Assembly (NCBI GenBank): GCA_903828145.1
Contig: CAIKKY010000019.1
Span: 62,001-126,000 of the forward strand
Length of the DNA: 64,000 bases
Direction of reading: 5' to 3'
Origin: an uncultured Hyphomicrobiales bacterium
Lineage (GTDB): Bacteria > Pseudomonadota > Alphaproteobacteria > Rhizobiales > Devosiaceae
Of the stretch, positions 19,807-31,424 are shown piece after piece. Both the position numbers and the translations under genes were made by a program. Numbering within the stretch: position 1 is the first letter of the stretch; each line of letters starts with the position of its first letter. The notes under the pieces were generated by a model, which saw nothing but the letters and a program-made list of their open reading frames with translations, searched no databases and had not been told where the DNA came from.

Positions 19807-21441
19807 GTGCTGGGTGGGATTGACGTGCATTCTAAACCTCTTCGCGCTGTCACCATCGCCGTGGGTATCGTGGCCCTGTTGCCGGTTCTGGCCGTCGGGC
19901 CCCTCCTCGACTACCACGCCCGCAGTGATGCCCAGGCCATGGTGCAGGCGCGGACGGATGATCTTGCCCGCCGCATCAAGGCGGGTGCCGATGCCGCGCT
20001 TGCAACTCTCGATTCCGTGTTGGTCCGGGCTCCGGCGCTATGCTCGCCCAGCTTTGTTGCGGCGGCGCAGGCGGCGGTAGAAGGCGCAGGGCTCGTCAGG
20101 GCCATTGTCGTATCCGAGGCGACTGGCGCGCCGGTCTGCCAGGACGCCGCGACGCCGCCTGACCTCACCGAACTGGCCCCACCGCTCGCCATTCCGGGCC
20201 GCAGTGAGCAGGTTGCTGTCGTCTCGGGTGGGGTGGCAGGCACCTCGATGCTGAAGTTCACCAAGCCTTTCGGGTCGCGCCTCGTCGCCGCCTATGCACC
20301 GCTCCTGTTTTCTGATGGCGATGAACTCGCGGCGGCTCTGCCCGAGGGCGCTGCAGGTCGGATCGCCCTGACCAACGGCGTTGTCGTGGTGACCAGTGCG
20401 GCCTGGGACAGCCTCAGCGCGACAGCCGCGGAACCGGTATTGTCGGCGGCGAGCATTTCGGGCGAGCTGCCGTTCCGCATCAGCGCGCTCCTGCCACTCA
20501 GCGCGCTCGCGGCAGAGAGTCGGTTTGCGCATGTGACCATCAGCGTTCTGGTGCTGCTGTTGTCGATTGCCCTCGCTGCGCTCGCCATCGGGGTCGTTCG
20601 CCGCACGCGGCTCCCGGCCTTTGAACTCGAACGGGCCATCCGCGCGGGTGAAATCCGGCCCTATTACCAGCCAGTGGTCAATCTGGTCACCGGCCGGGTC
20701 TCGGGCTGCGAAGTGCTGTGCCGTTGGGAACGGCGCGATGGCACCGTGGTGTCGCCCAGCGCGTTCATCGACTACGCTGAAACCACTGGCCTTGCCATTC
20801 CCATGACGCTCTCGCTGATGAAGCAGGTGCGCGAGGATCTGGGCGAGCTTTGCGTCGAGCAACCGGAGCTCACCGTGTCGATCAATCTGTTCGACAAGCA
20901 TTTCTCCGATAGCCGCGTACTCGATGACGTGCGCTCGATCTTCGGGGGGTCGCGGATTGGCTTCAATCAGCTGGTGTTTGAAATCACCGAGCGGCATCCG
21001 CTGGATCGGATCACCGAGGCCCATGGGGTGATTGCGGGGCTCCATAAACTGGGCGCGCGGGTGGCCATGGATGATACCGGCACGGGCCATTCCAACCTCG
21101 CCTATTTGCAGACCCTTGGCGTTGATGTGCTGAAGATCGACCGGATCTTTATCGACATGATCCTGCCCGGCACAACCGCCGTGCCGGTGCTCGACGGCTT
21201 GATCCGCATGGCGCGTGACCTCAATACCGATGTGGTGGCCGAGGGTGTCGAAACCGAAGAGCAGCTGCACTATCTGCGGGCTCGGGGCGTGACCGACGCG
21301 CAGGGCTATCTGTTCGCCCCGGCGCTGCGGGCCGAGGCCTATTGTCGGCTGGTGCGGGCGCTTAATGGGGCGCGCGGGCAGAAGCTCGCCTTTTCCTCAT
21401 CGGACAGCCCGGATGCTCCCGCTGCGATCAGTGCCGCGTAA
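19807..21441 (+). CDS. CSS-like periplasmic sensor with EAL c-di-GMP phosphodiesterase
   Basis: The 544-residue membrane protein has a transmembrane helix at about 13-35, a periplasmic region with a cysteine pair (Cys79 in APALCSPS and Cys111), a second helix at about 241-265, and a C-terminal EAL domain. This is the layout of CSS-motif phosphodiesterases, in which periplasmic thiol state affects activity. The EAL motif reads EVL (Glu302). SINLFD, FEITER, MDDTGTGHS, LKID, AEGVETEEQ and AQGYLF keep the metal-binding and catalytic residues, so it should hydrolyse c-di-GMP. The GTG at 19807 is the longest start; GTG 19825 with GGTGGG upstream is a good alternative. Confidence 0.87.
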   Translation: MLGGIDVHSKPLRAVTIAVGIVALLPVLAVGPLLDYHARSDAQAMVQARTDDLARRIKAGADAALATLDSVLVRAPALCSPSFVAAAQAAVEGAGLVRAIVVSEATGAPVCQDAATPPDLTELAPPLAIPGRSEQVAVVSGGVAGTSMLKFTKPFGSRLVAAYAPLLFSDGDELAAALPEGAAGRIALTNGVVVVTSAAWDSLSATAAEPVLSAASISGELPFRISALLPLSALAAESRFAHVTISVLVLLLSIALAALAIGVVRRTRLPAFELERAIRAGEIRPYYQPVVNLVTGRVSGCEVLCRWERRDGTVVSPSAFIDYAETTGLAIPMTLSLMKQVREDLGELCVEQPELTVSINLFDKHFSDSRVLDDVRSIFGGSRIGFNQLVFEITERHPLDRITEAHGVIAGLHKLGARVAMDDTGTGHSNLAYLQTLGVDVLKIDRIFIDMILPGTTAVPVLDGLIRMARDLNTDVVAEGVETEEQLHYLRARGVTDAQGYLFAPALRAEAYCRLVRALNGARGQKLAFSSSDSPDAPAAISAA

Positions 21442-21510
21442 GCACGCATCAGACTTTCCAAACCGTTGGATTAGTGGCACTTCTCATCGGCAATTCGGGG
21501 GGAGTCTCGC

Positions 21511-23805
21511 ATGTCGAATGACGCTGAAAAAGCCAAGCAGGCGCTGAGCGAGGCTGCACTGCATTTCCATGAGTTTCCGCGCCCCGGCAAACTGGAAATC
21601 CAGGCCACCAAGCCCCTCGGCAACCAGCGTGATCTGTCGCTTGCCTATTCGCCCGGTGTGGCGGCGCCGTGCCTTGCTATTGCGGCCGATCCGGATGCCG
21701 TGACGCGCTACACCGCGCGCGGCAATCTCGTCGCGGTCATTTCGAACGGCACGGCGGTTCTTGGTCTCGGTGCCATTGGCGCACTGGCTTCGAAACCGGT
21801 GATGGAAGGCAAGGCGGTTCTGTTCAAGAAGTTCGCCGGCATCGATGTGTTCGACATCGAAATTGACGAGACTGACCCCAAGAAATTCATCGAAGTCGTC
21901 CGGCCGCTCGAGCCGACCTTTGGCGGCATCAACCTGGAAGACATCAAGGCGCCGGAGTGTTTCGAGATCGAGGAAGCGCTGCGCGAGCGCATGAAGATCC
22001 CGGTGTTCCATGACGATCAGCATGGAACGGCGATCATTGTGGGCGCGGCCGTGCTCAACGGGCTTGAACTGGCGGGTAAATCCATCGAGACGGCGAAGAT
22101 CTGCACCTCGGGTGCGGGGGCAGCGGCCATTGCCTGCCTCAATATTCTCGTCGGCCTTGGGGCCAAGCTCGAGAACATCTGGGTCGCGGACAAAGACGGG
22201 CTCGTGACCCACAAGCGCAATGATGTGAATGACAAGTGGCGGGGCCGCTTCCGCCGTACCTCCGATGCCACAACGCTCGCTGAGGTCTTCGAGGGCGCGG
22301 ACGTGTTCCTCGGGCTTTCGGCTGCCGGGGCGCTGAAGCCCGACATGCTGAAGATGATGGCGCCGAACCCGCTGATCCTCGCGCTCGCCAATCCGGTGCC
22401 CGAAATCATGCCGGAAGTGGCCAAGGCCCTCCGTCCGGATGCCATGGTCTGCACCGGGCGCTCGGACTTTCCGAACCAGGTCAACAATGTCCTGTGCTTC
22501 CCCTATATCTTCCGGGGCGCGCTCGATGTCGGCGCGACAGCGATCAATGAGGACATGAAGCTCGCCGCCGTGAAGGCCATCGCGCGGCTGGCGCGCGATC
22601 CCGGGCTTGAAGTGTCGCCGTCGGGCCAACCGGCGGTCTATGGGCCTGACCACATCATTCCCAACCCGTTCGACCAGCGGCTGATCCTGCGGATTGCGCC
22701 CGCCGTGGCGCGGGCGGCGATGGAGAGCGGCGTCGCGAAACGGCCGATTGCCGATTTTCAGGCCTATCACGATAACCTCAACCGCTTCGTGTTCCGCTCC
22801 GGGCTGGTGATGAAGCCGGTGATTGACCGGGTGCAGGGCAAGAACAAGCGCATTGCTTTTGCCGATGGCGAAGACGAACGCGTGCTGCGCGCCGCGCAGG
22901 TTCTGATCGAAGATAAAATGGCGCAGCCCATCCTGATCGGGCGTCCGCAGGTGATCGAGGCGCGGCTCGAGCGTTTTGGCCTCTCGATCAAGCCGGGCCG
23001 CGACTTTGAGATCGTCAATCCGGAAGATGATCCGCGCTATCGCGATTATGTCACGCTGTTCCATTCGCTGGTCGGGCGCTCGGGCGTTACCCCCGATATC
23101 GCCCGCACCATTGTGCGCACCAATACAACGGTGATTGCCGCGCTTTCAGTGAAACGCGGCGAGGCCGATGCCATGCTCTGCGGCTTCCAGGGCCGCTTCA
23201 TCAAGCATGTGCGCGACATCCGCTCGATCATCGGGCTGGCCGAAGGCGTTCAGGATGTGGCGGCGCTCTCCATGCTGATCATGCCGCGCGGCGTGTTCTT
23301 CCTTGCCGACACCTATGTGAATATTGATCCGAGCCCGGACCAGATCGTGTCCACGGCCTTGCAGGCGCGCGATCACCTCAAGCGCTTCAATATCGAGGCG
23401 CGGGCGGCGCTGCTGTCTTACTCGAATTTTGGCTCGCGCGATGGCGACAGTGCCTACAAGATGCGCGAAGTGTACCGGCACCTGAAACGCGTTGCGCCGG
23501 AAATGATCGTTGAGGGCGAAATGCAGGGCGATGTGGCGCTCAACAGCGATTTGCGCGAGCGCTATCTGCCGGACTCGGTTTTGCAGGGCGAAGCGAACCT
23601 GCTGCTGTTCCCGAACCTTGACAGCGCGAACCTGTCGATGACCCTGTTGAAGGAAATGACCGATGCCCTGCCCGTGGGCCCGATGTTGATGGGTACGCGG
23701 GCGCCGGCGCATATTCTTGCGCCCTCGACGACCAGCCGGGGCATTGTCAATATGGCGGCAATCGCCGCGAGCGAAGCTTTGGCCAAGGGAGAAGACGGCC
23801 GATGA
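21511..23805 (+). CDS. maeB: NADP-dependent malic enzyme with phosphotransacetylase-like C-terminus
   Basis: The 764-residue MaeB-type enzyme decarboxylates malate to pyruvate. The malic domain (residues 1 to about 430) shows [51 protein letters not shown] and [25 protein letters not shown]. The C-terminal 330 residues resemble phosphotransacetylase ([46 protein letters not shown]), which in this family is regulatory, responding to acetyl-CoA. GGGGGGAG lies upstream of the ATG. The TGA overlaps the next ATG. Confidence 0.96.
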   Translation: MSNDAEKAKQALSEAALHFHEFPRPGKLEIQATKPLGNQRDLSLAYSPGVAAPCLAIAADPDAVTRYTARGNLVAVISNGTAVLGLGAIGALASKPVMEGKAVLFKKFAGIDVFDIEIDETDPKKFIEVVRPLEPTFGGINLEDIKAPECFEIEEALRERMKIPVFHDDQHGTAIIVGAAVLNGLELAGKSIETAKICTSGAGAAAIACLNILVGLGAKLENIWVADKDGLVTHKRNDVNDKWRGRFRRTSDATTLAEVFEGADVFLGLSAAGALKPDMLKMMAPNPLILALANPVPEIMPEVAKALRPDAMVCTGRSDFPNQVNNVLCFPYIFRGALDVGATAINEDMKLAAVKAIARLARDPGLEVSPSGQPAVYGPDHIIPNPFDQRLILRIAPAVARAAMESGVAKRPIADFQAYHDNLNRFVFRSGLVMKPVIDRVQGKNKRIAFADGEDERVLRAAQVLIEDKMAQPILIGRPQVIEARLERFGLSIKPGRDFEIVNPEDDPRYRDYVTLFHSLVGRSGVTPDIARTIVRTNTTVIAALSVKRGEADAMLCGFQGRFIKHVRDIRSIIGLAEGVQDVAALSMLIMPRGVFFLADTYVNIDPSPDQIVSTALQARDHLKRFNIEARAALLSYSNFGSRDGDSAYKMREVYRHLKRVAPEMIVEGEMQGDVALNSDLRERYLPDSVLQGEANLLLFPNLDSANLSMTLLKEMTDALPVGPMLMGTRAPAHILAPSTTSRGIVNMAAIAASEALAKGEDGR

Positions 23806-24107
23806 TCCGGCATACTGTTGTTTTTACATTGCGGCATGCAGTGGGGTCGCTGAAGGAAAAATCCTTCCTGCGCGATGCCGAAGTGCTGGGCGATATTCCC
23901 GGCGTGACCCGGTTCGAGCGGCTGGCGCAGGTCAGCGGCAAGACCAAATACCGCTTCGGGTTCTCCATGGAGTTTGCCGATCAGGACGCCTATGAGTCCT
24001 ACAACGGCCATCCCATCCATGTTAAATTCGTCGAGGAGCGCTGGTTGCGCGAGGTCGATGAGTTCATGGAAATCGATTATGTGCCGCTGAACCTCGCCCC
24101 GCTTTAG
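23802..24107 (+). CDS. Dabb (stress-responsive A/B barrel) family protein
   Basis: The 101-residue single-domain protein begins [16 protein letters not shown] and ends with the Dabb pattern AYESYNGHPIHVKFVEERWLREVDEFMEIDY. Dabb domains are dimeric ferredoxin-like barrels; roles range from cyclases to unknown stress functions. Its ATG overlaps the maeB stop (ATGA), so the two are translated together. No catalytic residue can be assigned. It converges with ppx. Confidence 0.87.
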   Translation: MIRHTVVFTLRHAVGSLKEKSFLRDAEVLGDIPGVTRFERLAQVSGKTKYRFGFSMEFADQDAYESYNGHPIHVKFVEERWLREVDEFMEIDYVPLNLAPL

Positions 24108-24128
24108 GGCGTTGGGATCGAACGCGCT

Positions 24129-25670
24129 CTAGTCGGCCCGGACGTCGGTGGCTTTGATGCCGGCCACGGTGCCGAGCTGATCGAGGCGACCGGACAGGTG
24201 TTCGCCATCGAGGAACGCGAGATCAAGCGGCAGGTGCAGCTGCAGGCGTCCTTTGTCGGCGCTGAAGCGGATGCGCGGCAAAATGCCGGGCATAGCGGCC
24301 GACATGGGATAGGCGACCCGATAGGCCGCCCCGATCAGCTTGGCGCGCTGGCTGAGCGCCGGGCTCGACAGGGCCAGAACAGCCTGATTCTGGCTTTTCT
24401 GTTTGATGCCCATGTACCGCACGGCCAGCACTTCGGCGAGAAAAGCGCGGCCGGGGTGATCGACCCCGGTGAGCGAGCCATAGGCGACAAGATCAACCGC
24501 CTGTTCGCCCCGGTAGTCCGGGTGCCCACGCCAGCCGATATCACTCAAAAGACACGCGGCCTCGCGCAGTCGGGTTTCCTCCGGGGTTTCTGCAAGCCCG
24601 AGCGTATCGAGCAGACCCTTGGTAAAGCCAATCAGGTCGCGCGCGTGGTCTGGGGCCCGGGCGCGCAACAGGTTCATTTCCTCAGCGGCTTCCATCAGCG
24701 GGTCGAGGTCCTGCTCGGCCGGATCAAGGAGGCCATAGAGATAGCCTTCGCGCACGCCGAGGGCGGAAAACACCACATCCTCGAACGCACCGGCCTTCAG
24801 CACTTCAACGAGCACTGCGGCGCCATAGGGAATTTGGTCGCGGCGGCTTGAACTGACTTCCGAGGCACCCGGATAGGCCTTGGGCCCACCCTTCGAGCCC
24901 TCGATAATCTCGGTGCAGAGAGTCATGATGTCGGCGGCCCTGACCCGGTAGTGCTGGATCATGTGGAGCGGATAGTTGCTCAACACCTGATGGATTTTGG
25001 CGAGCGAGCGCCAGGTGCCGCCAATGGCGCAGAACGTGCCGCCTGCTTTAACGGCCGCCGAGGTTTTGAGCCGCGCCCGCACAATGGCCTGCGCCTGTTC
25101 GGCGCTGCCGCCTGAATCATCCTGCAGGCGGATGACGCCCAGTTCATGGGTTTCCCCGCCCGGGGCTTCCGCTCCGCGCGCCATGGCCGACAGCTCGAGG
25201 CTGCCGCCCCCGAGATCCCCCACAACGCCGGAAAAGCCCGGCATGCCCGAGAGCGCACCAAGGGCCGCGAAATGGGCTTCTTCGGCACCACTCAGCACGC
25301 GCACAGGGGCCTTCATGGTCGTTTCGACGGCCGACACGAACCCGGCGGCATTGGCCGCCTCGCGGACGGCCGAGGTGGCGAGCACATGGGTCTCGCCCAC
25401 CTGCATCAGCTCTGACACGAGCGCGAAGCGTTGGATGGCGGTCAGCGCCCGATCGATATTGTCATAGGCAATGAGCCCGGTCTGGGCGACGCCCCGGCCA
25501 AGCGAACAGGAGGCCTTCTCGTTATACAGCGGCGTCAGGGCGCGGGCGAGCCGCTCATAGACCACCAGCCGCACGGAGTTGGAGCCGATATCGAGCACGG
25601 CGACGGGCTTGCCGCCCTTGATCCGGCCCTGTGCCGTCGGATCGGCGTCCAGCCCCCAAAGTGTGGTCAC
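24129..25670 (-). CDS. ppx: Exopolyphosphatase, Ppx/GppA family
   Basis: The 513-residue protein has the ASKHA phosphatase domain with [15 protein letters not shown] (P-loop 1) and [12 protein letters not shown] (P-loop 2), and a C-terminal HD-like helical domain ([23 protein letters not shown]). It should hydrolyse polyphosphate and possibly pppGpp. The GTG at 25670 overlaps the ppk stop as GTGA, so kinase and phosphatase are made from one transcript. It is the last gene of perM-hdaA-ppk-ppx. Confidence 0.93.
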   Translation of the reverse strand: MTTLWGLDADPTAQGRIKGGKPVAVLDIGSNSVRLVVYERLARALTPLYNEKASCSLGRGVAQTGLIAYDNIDRALTAIQRFALVSELMQVGETHVLATSAVREAANAAGFVSAVETTMKAPVRVLSGAEEAHFAALGALSGMPGFSGVVGDLGGGSLELSAMARGAEAPGGETHELGVIRLQDDSGGSAEQAQAIVRARLKTSAAVKAGGTFCAIGGTWRSLAKIHQVLSNYPLHMIQHYRVRAADIMTLCTEIIEGSKGGPKAYPGASEVSSSRRDQIPYGAAVLVEVLKAGAFEDVVFSALGVREGYLYGLLDPAEQDLDPLMEAAEEMNLLRARAPDHARDLIGFTKGLLDTLGLAETPEETRLREAACLLSDIGWRGHPDYRGEQAVDLVAYGSLTGVDHPGRAFLAEVLAVRYMGIKQKSQNQAVLALSSPALSQRAKLIGAAYRVAYPMSAAMPGILPRIRFSADKGRLQLHLPLDLAFLDGEHLSGRLDQLGTVAGIKATDVRAD

Positions 25671-27832
25671 TCGTCACTGTCCTCATCATGGCTGAGCGCC
25701 GTACCCCGACCAGACAGGCTGGCATTGGTCATGAAATACTCATGGGCGCTGAACGGCTCTTCGCCCGGCTTCAGCCGAACGCGATCCGAGCTTCCGTCAG
25801 GCAATACATCCCAGCTCTGCTGGTTGTCCTTGAGATATGTCACCATCATGCGATCCAATACCTGCTTATGCACGGTCTTGTTGAGGATGGGCACCATGAC
25901 TTCGACGCGCCAATCGAGGTTGCGTTCCATGAGATCAGCCGAACTCATATAGACCTTGGCCCGGCGCGAGGGCAGCGGTTCGCCCTGGCCGAAGCAGAAG
26001 ATGCGCGAATGCTCGAGGAAGCGCCCGACGACCGATTTGACCCGGATATTGTCGGAAAACCCAGGGATGCCGGGCCGGAGGCAGCAGATGCCGCGCACGA
26101 TCAGTTCGATTTTCACCCCGGCCTGGCTCGCGTCATAGAGCGCATCGATGATGTCCGGATCGACCAGCGAATTCATTTTGAGCCAGATGGTGGCCGGACG
26201 CCCGGCGCGGGCATGCTCGACTTCCCCGGCGATGCAATCCATCAGGGTCTGGCGCAGCGTCACCGGCGAAAAAGCAATCGCTTCCATTTCGGTGGGGCGG
26301 GCATAACCGGTTATGAAGTTGAAGACCCGGGCGACATCGCGGGTGATGGCCGGTTCGGTGGTGAAATAGCTGAGGTCGGTGTAAATCTTGGCGGTGATCG
26401 GGTGATAGTTCCCGGTGCCGAGGTGGCAATAGGAAACGAGCTTGCCGCCCTCGCGCCGCACCACCTGGCTCATTTTGGCGTGGGTTTTGAGTTCGATGAA
26501 GCCGAACACCACCTGGGCCCCTGCCCGTTCGAGGTCGCGGGCCCAGCGGATATTGGCCTCTTCATCAAAGCGGGCTTTCAGTTCGACCAGCGCCGTTACC
26601 GATTTACCCGCCTCGGCGGCCTGCACCAGCGCCTTGACAATGGGGCTGTCGCGCGAGGTGCGGTAGAGCGTCTGCTTGATGGCGACGACATCGGGATCGC
26701 GCGCGGCCTGCATCAGGAATTGCGCCACCACATCGAAGCTTTCGAAGGGGTGATGAACCAGCAGATCCTTGGCGCGGATCGCTGCGAAAATATCGCCGTG
26801 ATAGTCGCGAATGCGTTCGGGAAAGCGCGGCAGGTAGGGCTCGAATTTGAGGTCGGGCCGGTCGATATCGCAGATTTTCGAGGCGTCGGCGAGGCCGAGA
26901 AAGCCCTCAACTTCGAAGGTATCAGGATCGGTGACGCCCAATTGCTCGGAAATGCGGCGGCGGAGCCCGCGCGGCATTTTCTTCTCGATTTCGAGACGGA
27001 TCACCTGCCCGCGCCGGCGTTGACGGAGCGCCGATTCATATTCGACCACGAGATCGGCGGCTTCGTCGTCGATTTCGATTTCGCTGTCCCTGATGAGGCG
27101 GAACGCACCCGATCCGGCCACTTCATAGCCCGGAAACATTTTGGTGATGAACAGGTTGATCATCGTGTCGATGGTGACGACTTCGACCCGGTTCTTGCGG
27201 GTCAACGCGCTGGGCAGTGTGACGAAGCGCTCGAGATTGGCCGGTACGCGCACGAGCGCCGTCATGGCTTCGCCCGATCCTGAGCGGATCAACTCGAAGG
27301 CCAGCGAAAACCCGAGATTGGGGATAAAGGGAAACGGATGCGCCGGGTCGACCGCAATCGGGGTCAGCACCGGGAACATTTCCTCGCGGAACAGCCGCTG
27401 CAGGTAGACAATCTGGTCACTCGACAGATCATCGACCTCGTGGATCACCACATCGGCTTCGAGCAGCGCATCGCGGATTTTGCGCCAATGTTCCTGCTGT
27501 TCCAGTTGCAGGTGCTGGGCGAGATTGGCGATTTCCTCAAGCTGTTCGGCCGGTGTCAGCCCATCGGCAGATTGCTTGACCATGCCGGCGCGCAACTGGC
27601 CCTTGAGCCCAGCAACGCGCACCATGAAGAATTCATCGAGGTTATTGGCCGAGATTGACACAAAGCGCAGCCGCTCAAGCAGCGGATGGTGCTCGTTGTC
27701 AGCCTCCTCCAGCACGCGCATGTTGAATTGCAGCCAGCTCACTTCGCGGTTGACGAAGCGCGCGGGCGAGTGACGCAGGGCGTCAACATCGGGGGCCGGA
27801 GCCGGTCGCTCCAGATCAGGGATCTCAGTCAT
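25667..27832 (-). CDS. ppk1: Polyphosphate kinase 1
   Basis: PPK1 polymerises the gamma-phosphate of ATP into polyphosphate. The 721-residue protein has the N-terminal domain ([19 protein letters not shown]), the head domain, and two PLD-like catalytic domains. The phosphorylatable His lies in [10 protein letters not shown] near residue 440, and the second His-equivalent region follows [17 protein letters not shown] and [11 protein letters not shown]. The ATG at 27832 has GGAGACGACGCCG upstream and overlaps the hdaA stop by 8 bp; longer starts run into hdaA. Length is standard. Confidence 0.96.
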   Translation of the reverse strand: MTEIPDLERPAPAPDVDALRHSPARFVNREVSWLQFNMRVLEEADNEHHPLLERLRFVSISANNLDEFFMVRVAGLKGQLRAGMVKQSADGLTPAEQLEEIANLAQHLQLEQQEHWRKIRDALLEADVVIHEVDDLSSDQIVYLQRLFREEMFPVLTPIAVDPAHPFPFIPNLGFSLAFELIRSGSGEAMTALVRVPANLERFVTLPSALTRKNRVEVVTIDTMINLFITKMFPGYEVAGSGAFRLIRDSEIEIDDEAADLVVEYESALRQRRRGQVIRLEIEKKMPRGLRRRISEQLGVTDPDTFEVEGFLGLADASKICDIDRPDLKFEPYLPRFPERIRDYHGDIFAAIRAKDLLVHHPFESFDVVAQFLMQAARDPDVVAIKQTLYRTSRDSPIVKALVQAAEAGKSVTALVELKARFDEEANIRWARDLERAGAQVVFGFIELKTHAKMSQVVRREGGKLVSYCHLGTGNYHPITAKIYTDLSYFTTEPAITRDVARVFNFITGYARPTEMEAIAFSPVTLRQTLMDCIAGEVEHARAGRPATIWLKMNSLVDPDIIDALYDASQAGVKIELIVRGICCLRPGIPGFSDNIRVKSVVGRFLEHSRIFCFGQGEPLPSRRAKVYMSSADLMERNLDWRVEVMVPILNKTVHKQVLDRMMVTYLKDNQQSWDVLPDGSSDRVRLKPGEEPFSAHEYFMTNASLSGRGTALSHDEDSDE

Positions 27833-28556
27833 CGGCGTCGTCTCCGAATTCAAGCGACAGCTGGTTGCGGGCTGCGGACCCCAGGCGCAAGGCCAGCGCC
27901 TCGGCCGCAATGACCCGCGTGATCGGACCGCCACGCTCGAGCGCCATGCGATCCATCAGATCGGCAAGGATCACCGCCTCGCCCGGCTCACGCTCCATGC
28001 GAGAGACCAGAAAAGCAATGACCTTGGGCTCAACGCTCACCTGCCGATCACCAAAAAGCTTCACGAACATTTGTGACAACTGGATGTCGGAGGAGAGCTT
28101 GACCTCGAAGCGCTGCGCAAGGCGGGCCCGGGATTTGAGGTCATCGGTGGTAAAGGGCCAGGCCGAAACCGGCAGCCGCGCCGTCATGAGCAGCGGCCGG
28201 CTGTCGCGCATGGATTGGTTCAGAAGGTGAAACAGCGCCGTCTCCGCGAAGGGCGCCCGATCCATATCATCGACAACGAGCGGCAATTGCCCGCCCTCGC
28301 GGGCGAGGTCTTCGGCGGTTTCCGGTACGGCATAGGCCGCCCCCGACACTTCAGCCCAGATGCGTGCCAGATGGGACTTGCCCGCGCCTTCCGGGCCTTC
28401 GATCAGCGTCAGCGGATGCGCCCAGGCGGGAAAGGCATGGATGTGGTCATAGGCCAGCTCATTGCCCGCACCCACGATATAGTCATCGGCGGCGTGGGAT
28501 GGATCGTGGCCAAGGTCGAGCGCCAGTTGAGGGAAACGGGAGGTCGGATCAGACAC
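27825..28556 (-). CDS. hdaA: HdaA, DnaA-related AAA+ regulator of replication initiation
   Basis: The 243-residue protein is a short DnaA homologue without the DNA-binding domain. It begins near [13 protein letters not shown], a clamp-binding-like QLxLDL motif. It then shows the Walker [10 protein letters not shown], Walker B-like LVVDDMD, and a C-terminal AAA+ lid with sensor II around [27 protein letters not shown]. Hda/HdaA with the sliding clamp stimulates ATP hydrolysis by DnaA after initiation. I chose the GTG at 28556, with GGGGGA upstream and an 8-bp overlap with perM; the ATG at 28574 would add six residues. It is coupled by 8 bp to ppk. Confidence 0.88.
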   Translation of the reverse strand: MSDPTSRFPQLALDLGHDPSHAADDYIVGAGNELAYDHIHAFPAWAHPLTLIEGPEGAGKSHLARIWAEVSGAAYAVPETAEDLAREGGQLPLVVDDMDRAPFAETALFHLLNQSMRDSRPLLMTARLPVSAWPFTTDDLKSRARLAQRFEVKLSSDIQLSQMFVKLFGDRQVSVEPKVIAFLVSRMEREPGEAVILADLMDRMALERGGPITRVIAAEALALRLGSAARNQLSLEFGDDADD

Positions 28557-29634
28557 GCGGTCCCCCGCCCGCATCGGGGCCGAGATAGAGGCTCGATTTC
28601 TGATATTTGCGAATGGCATAGCGCGCCAGAACGCCGGAAATGGCCGAGAGCGGCACCGCCAGCAACAGGCCCACAAAACCAAACAGCAAGGAGAAGGCAA
28701 ACAGCGCAAACATCAGCCAGACCGGGTTGATGTCGATGCTTTGCCCCACGAGCTTGGGATACAAGATATTGCCTTCAAGAAATTGTCCGACCCCGTAAAT
28801 CGCGAGGACGACCAGAATGAACACCCATTGGTCGGGCCAGAACTGCACAAGCGCCACGGTCATGGACAGCGCAAAGCCGACGAAGAACCCCACATAGGGA
28901 ATAAAGCTCAAGAGCCCGCCAATCAGCCCGATGGCAAGGCCAAAATTGACCCCGGCCACGCTGAGCGCGGTTGAATAATACACGCAGAGTACCAGAATCA
29001 CTGCGCCCTGCCCGCGGATGACCCCGGCCATGGCCCGGTCGATTTCAGCGAGTACGCCCTGAATTTCGTTGCGGTGCGGGCGCGGCAACAGGTCATCGAC
29101 CTTGGCGATCAGCCCTTCCCAATCGACCAGCAGATAGTAGGCCACCACCGGGGTTATGAACAAAACCGCGATGGTGTTGAGCAGGTTGAGCCCGCCTGCG
29201 GCAAGGCCCGCCGTCAGGCTCCCGGCAATCTCGACGCCGCGCCCGAGGAGATCGGCCAGCGTACCCTGCAATTGCGTGGTGCGTTCGGGGCCGAGCCATT
29301 CGGCCAGTTGCGGCACCCATTGCTGCGCGAGCCCGCGCAGGTCGCCGATATAGCCGGGCAATCTCCCAATGAGATCAACCCCTTGCGCCATAACCAGCGG
29401 CACCAGCGCCAGAACGAGGCCCAGGATGAGCATGAGGACGAGAACGAGCACAATCAACGCGCCGACAGGCCGCGCGATGGACCAGCGCGCGAGCAGATTG
29501 ACCACCGGGTTGAGCAGATAGGCCAGCGTCATGCCAATGACGAACGGCAGCAGGATGGAGCGGAAGACAAACAGCAGCACCAGCGTCAGGACAAGAAGTC
29601 CGGCCCACACGAGCAGCTGATTTCGAAGGGTCAT
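28549..29634 (-). CDS. AI-2E family transporter (PerM/TqsA-like)
   Basis: The 361-residue inner membrane protein has about eight hydrophobic helices. Two lie at the N-terminus ([28 protein letters not shown]), an amphipathic loop spans about residues 85-140, and the typical C-terminal pattern includes [28 protein letters not shown] and [14 protein letters not shown]. The family contains autoinducer-2 exporters and Na+/H+ antiporters; the substrate here is unknown. The ATG at 29634 has AAGAG upstream. It is the first gene of the perM-hdaA-ppk-ppx unit and is divergent from purM, an arrangement common in Rhizobiales. Confidence 0.9.
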   Translation of the reverse strand: MTLRNQLLVWAGLLVLTLVLLFVFRSILLPFVIGMTLAYLLNPVVNLLARWSIARPVGALIVLVLVLMLILGLVLALVPLVMAQGVDLIGRLPGYIGDLRGLAQQWVPQLAEWLGPERTTQLQGTLADLLGRGVEIAGSLTAGLAAGGLNLLNTIAVLFITPVVAYYLLVDWEGLIAKVDDLLPRPHRNEIQGVLAEIDRAMAGVIRGQGAVILVLCVYYSTALSVAGVNFGLAIGLIGGLLSFIPYVGFFVGFALSMTVALVQFWPDQWVFILVVLAIYGVGQFLEGNILYPKLVGQSIDINPVWLMFALFAFSLLFGFVGLLLAVPLSAISGVLARYAIRKYQKSSLYLGPDAGGGPRV

Positions 29635-29713
29635 CGCATGGCTCTTGTTGCGTGGCACGAGGGGAGCGGTTATCAGCGCACATCTTCCGGCTCAGGGAAT
29701 CCGGCGAGGGCCC

Positions 29714-30790
29714 ATGTCCGATACTCAAAACGTGCCATCAAACGGTCTCTCCTACAAGCAGGCGGGCGTTGACATCGACGCAGGCAACGCGCTGGTCGAG
29801 GCCATCAAGCCTGCCGTGCGCTCCACGCGCCGCCCCGGTGCCGATGCCGAAATCGGCGGGTTCGGCGGATTGTTCGATCTTAAGGCAGCCGGGTTTAAAG
29901 ATCCGGTGCTGGTTGCTGCCAATGACGGCGTGGGCACCAAGCTCAGGATCGCCATCGAAACCGGTCGGCACTCAACGATTGGCATCGACCTTGTGGCGAT
30001 GTGTGTCAATGACATCATCGTGCAGGGCGCCGAGCCGCTGTTCTTTCTCGATTACTTTGCCACCGGCAAGCTCGATGTGGCGGTGGGCACGGCGATTGTC
30101 GAGGGCATTGCCGAAGGCTGCCGCATCGCCGGGTGCGCGCTGATTGGCGGGGAAACCGCCGAAATGCCGGGGCTCTATTCGGGCAAGGATTATGATCTCG
30201 CCGGGTTTTCGGTGGGGGCCGCCGAGCGCGGTACGCTGCTGCCCCGCGCCGATCTCGCGCCCGGCGATGTGCTCGTCGCCCTGGCGTCCTCGGGCGTGCA
30301 CTCGAACGGCTTTTCGCTGGTGCGCAAGATCGTCGATGTCTCGGGCATCGACTGGTATCTCGATGCGCCCTTCGAGCCGGGCCGCACGCTGGCCGAGGCG
30401 CTGTTGACGCCCACGCGCATCTATGTGAAGCCGCTGCTGTCGGCGCTGCGGGCCGGGCTGCCGATCAAGGCGCTCGCCCATATTACCGGTGGCGGCTTCA
30501 TCGACAATATCCCGCGCGTTCTCACCGATAGTGTGGCGGCGCATGTCGATCTGTCCTCGATCAGCCCGCCTAAAGTGTTCGGCTGGCTGTCGCGCGTCGG
30601 CGGCATGGCCGAGCGCGAAATGCTGCGCACCTTCAATTGCGGCGTCGGCATGCTGGCGGTGATTGCACAGGATCAGGCCGCGGCGCTGGTTGACCATCTC
30701 AATGCCGAAGGCGAGCGCGCGACAATTGTTGGCGAACTCCGCCCGCGTGATGGCGAGCCCGTCACCTTCTCGGGTGCGCTCAAGCTGTGA
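29714..30790 (+). CDS. purM: Phosphoribosylformylglycinamidine cyclo-ligase (AIR synthetase)
   Basis: PurM closes the imidazole ring with ATP in de novo purine synthesis. The 358-residue protein shows [33 protein letters not shown], the signature [14 protein letters not shown] and [15 protein letters not shown]. The ATG at 29714 is preceded by GCGAGGGCCC. It is coupled to purN by a GTGA overlap. Confidence 0.96.
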   Translation: MSDTQNVPSNGLSYKQAGVDIDAGNALVEAIKPAVRSTRRPGADAEIGGFGGLFDLKAAGFKDPVLVAANDGVGTKLRIAIETGRHSTIGIDLVAMCVNDIIVQGAEPLFFLDYFATGKLDVAVGTAIVEGIAEGCRIAGCALIGGETAEMPGLYSGKDYDLAGFSVGAAERGTLLPRADLAPGDVLVALASSGVHSNGFSLVRKIVDVSGIDWYLDAPFEPGRTLAEALLTPTRIYVKPLLSALRAGLPIKALAHITGGGFIDNIPRVLTDSVAAHVDLSSISPPKVFGWLSRVGGMAEREMLRTFNCGVGMLAVIAQDQAAALVDHLNAEGERATIVGELRPRDGEPVTFSGALKL

Positions 30791-31377
30791 GCAAGGCGCG
30801 GGTCGCGATCCTGATTTCCGGCCGCGGTTCCAATATGGAGGCGCTGATCCGCGCGGCGCAAGCCAGCGACTATCCGGCTGAGATCGTGGGGGTGTTCTCC
30901 AATATCCCCGAGGCTGCGGGGCTTGAGACGGCGCGGGCCCATGGCCTTGCCACGGCAGCGCGCCACCACCGGGACTTCCCCACAAAGCCCGCCTTCGAGG
31001 CGGCACTTGAGGCGCAGCTTACTGCCTGGGGAACGGAATACGTTGCCCTCGCCGGGTTCATGCGGCTCCTGTCTGCCGAGTTCACCACCCGCTGGCAGGG
31101 TCGGCTCATCAATATTCACCCCAGCCTGTTGCCGCTCTATCGCGGGCTCCACACCCACGAGCAGGCCCTGGCCGCCGGGGCGCGTGACCATGGCTGCACC
31201 GTGCATTTCGTCACACCCGGCATGGATGAAGGCCCGGTGATCGCGCAGGCACGGGTCCCGGTCATGCCCGGCGACACGCCAGAAACGCTGGCCGCCCGCG
31301 TGCTCACTGCCGAGCACCAGCTCTACCCCGAGGCCCTCGCGCGTCTCGTGCGGGGAGAGGTCGTATTTCCCGGCTAA
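30787..31377 (+). CDS. purN: Phosphoribosylglycinamide formyltransferase
   Basis: PurN transfers a formyl group from 10-formyl-THF to GAR. The 196-residue protein has [14 protein letters not shown] at the N-terminus (phosphate binding) and the catalytic Asn-His in [13 protein letters not shown]. The Asp lies in the [19 protein letters not shown] loop. The GTG start overlaps the purM stop. Length is slightly below the E. coli enzyme, with all core motifs present. Confidence 0.95.
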   Translation: MSKARVAILISGRGSNMEALIRAAQASDYPAEIVGVFSNIPEAAGLETARAHGLATAARHHRDFPTKPAFEAALEAQLTAWGTEYVALAGFMRLLSAEFTTRWQGRLINIHPSLLPLYRGLHTHEQALAAGARDHGCTVHFVTPGMDEGPVIAQARVPVMPGDTPETLAARVLTAEHQLYPEALARLVRGEVVFPG

Positions 31378-31424
31378 GACCCGCGGGGGCTTGAGCTGCG
31401 TGTGCCAAGGCGGCAGGATGGGGC

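Noticed and set aside
21484-23064. A 526-codon minus-strand open frame opposite maeB
   Set aside because: It is antisense to a clear malic enzyme and has the Arg/His/Asp-rich composition of a GC-rich shadow frame, with no recognisable domain.
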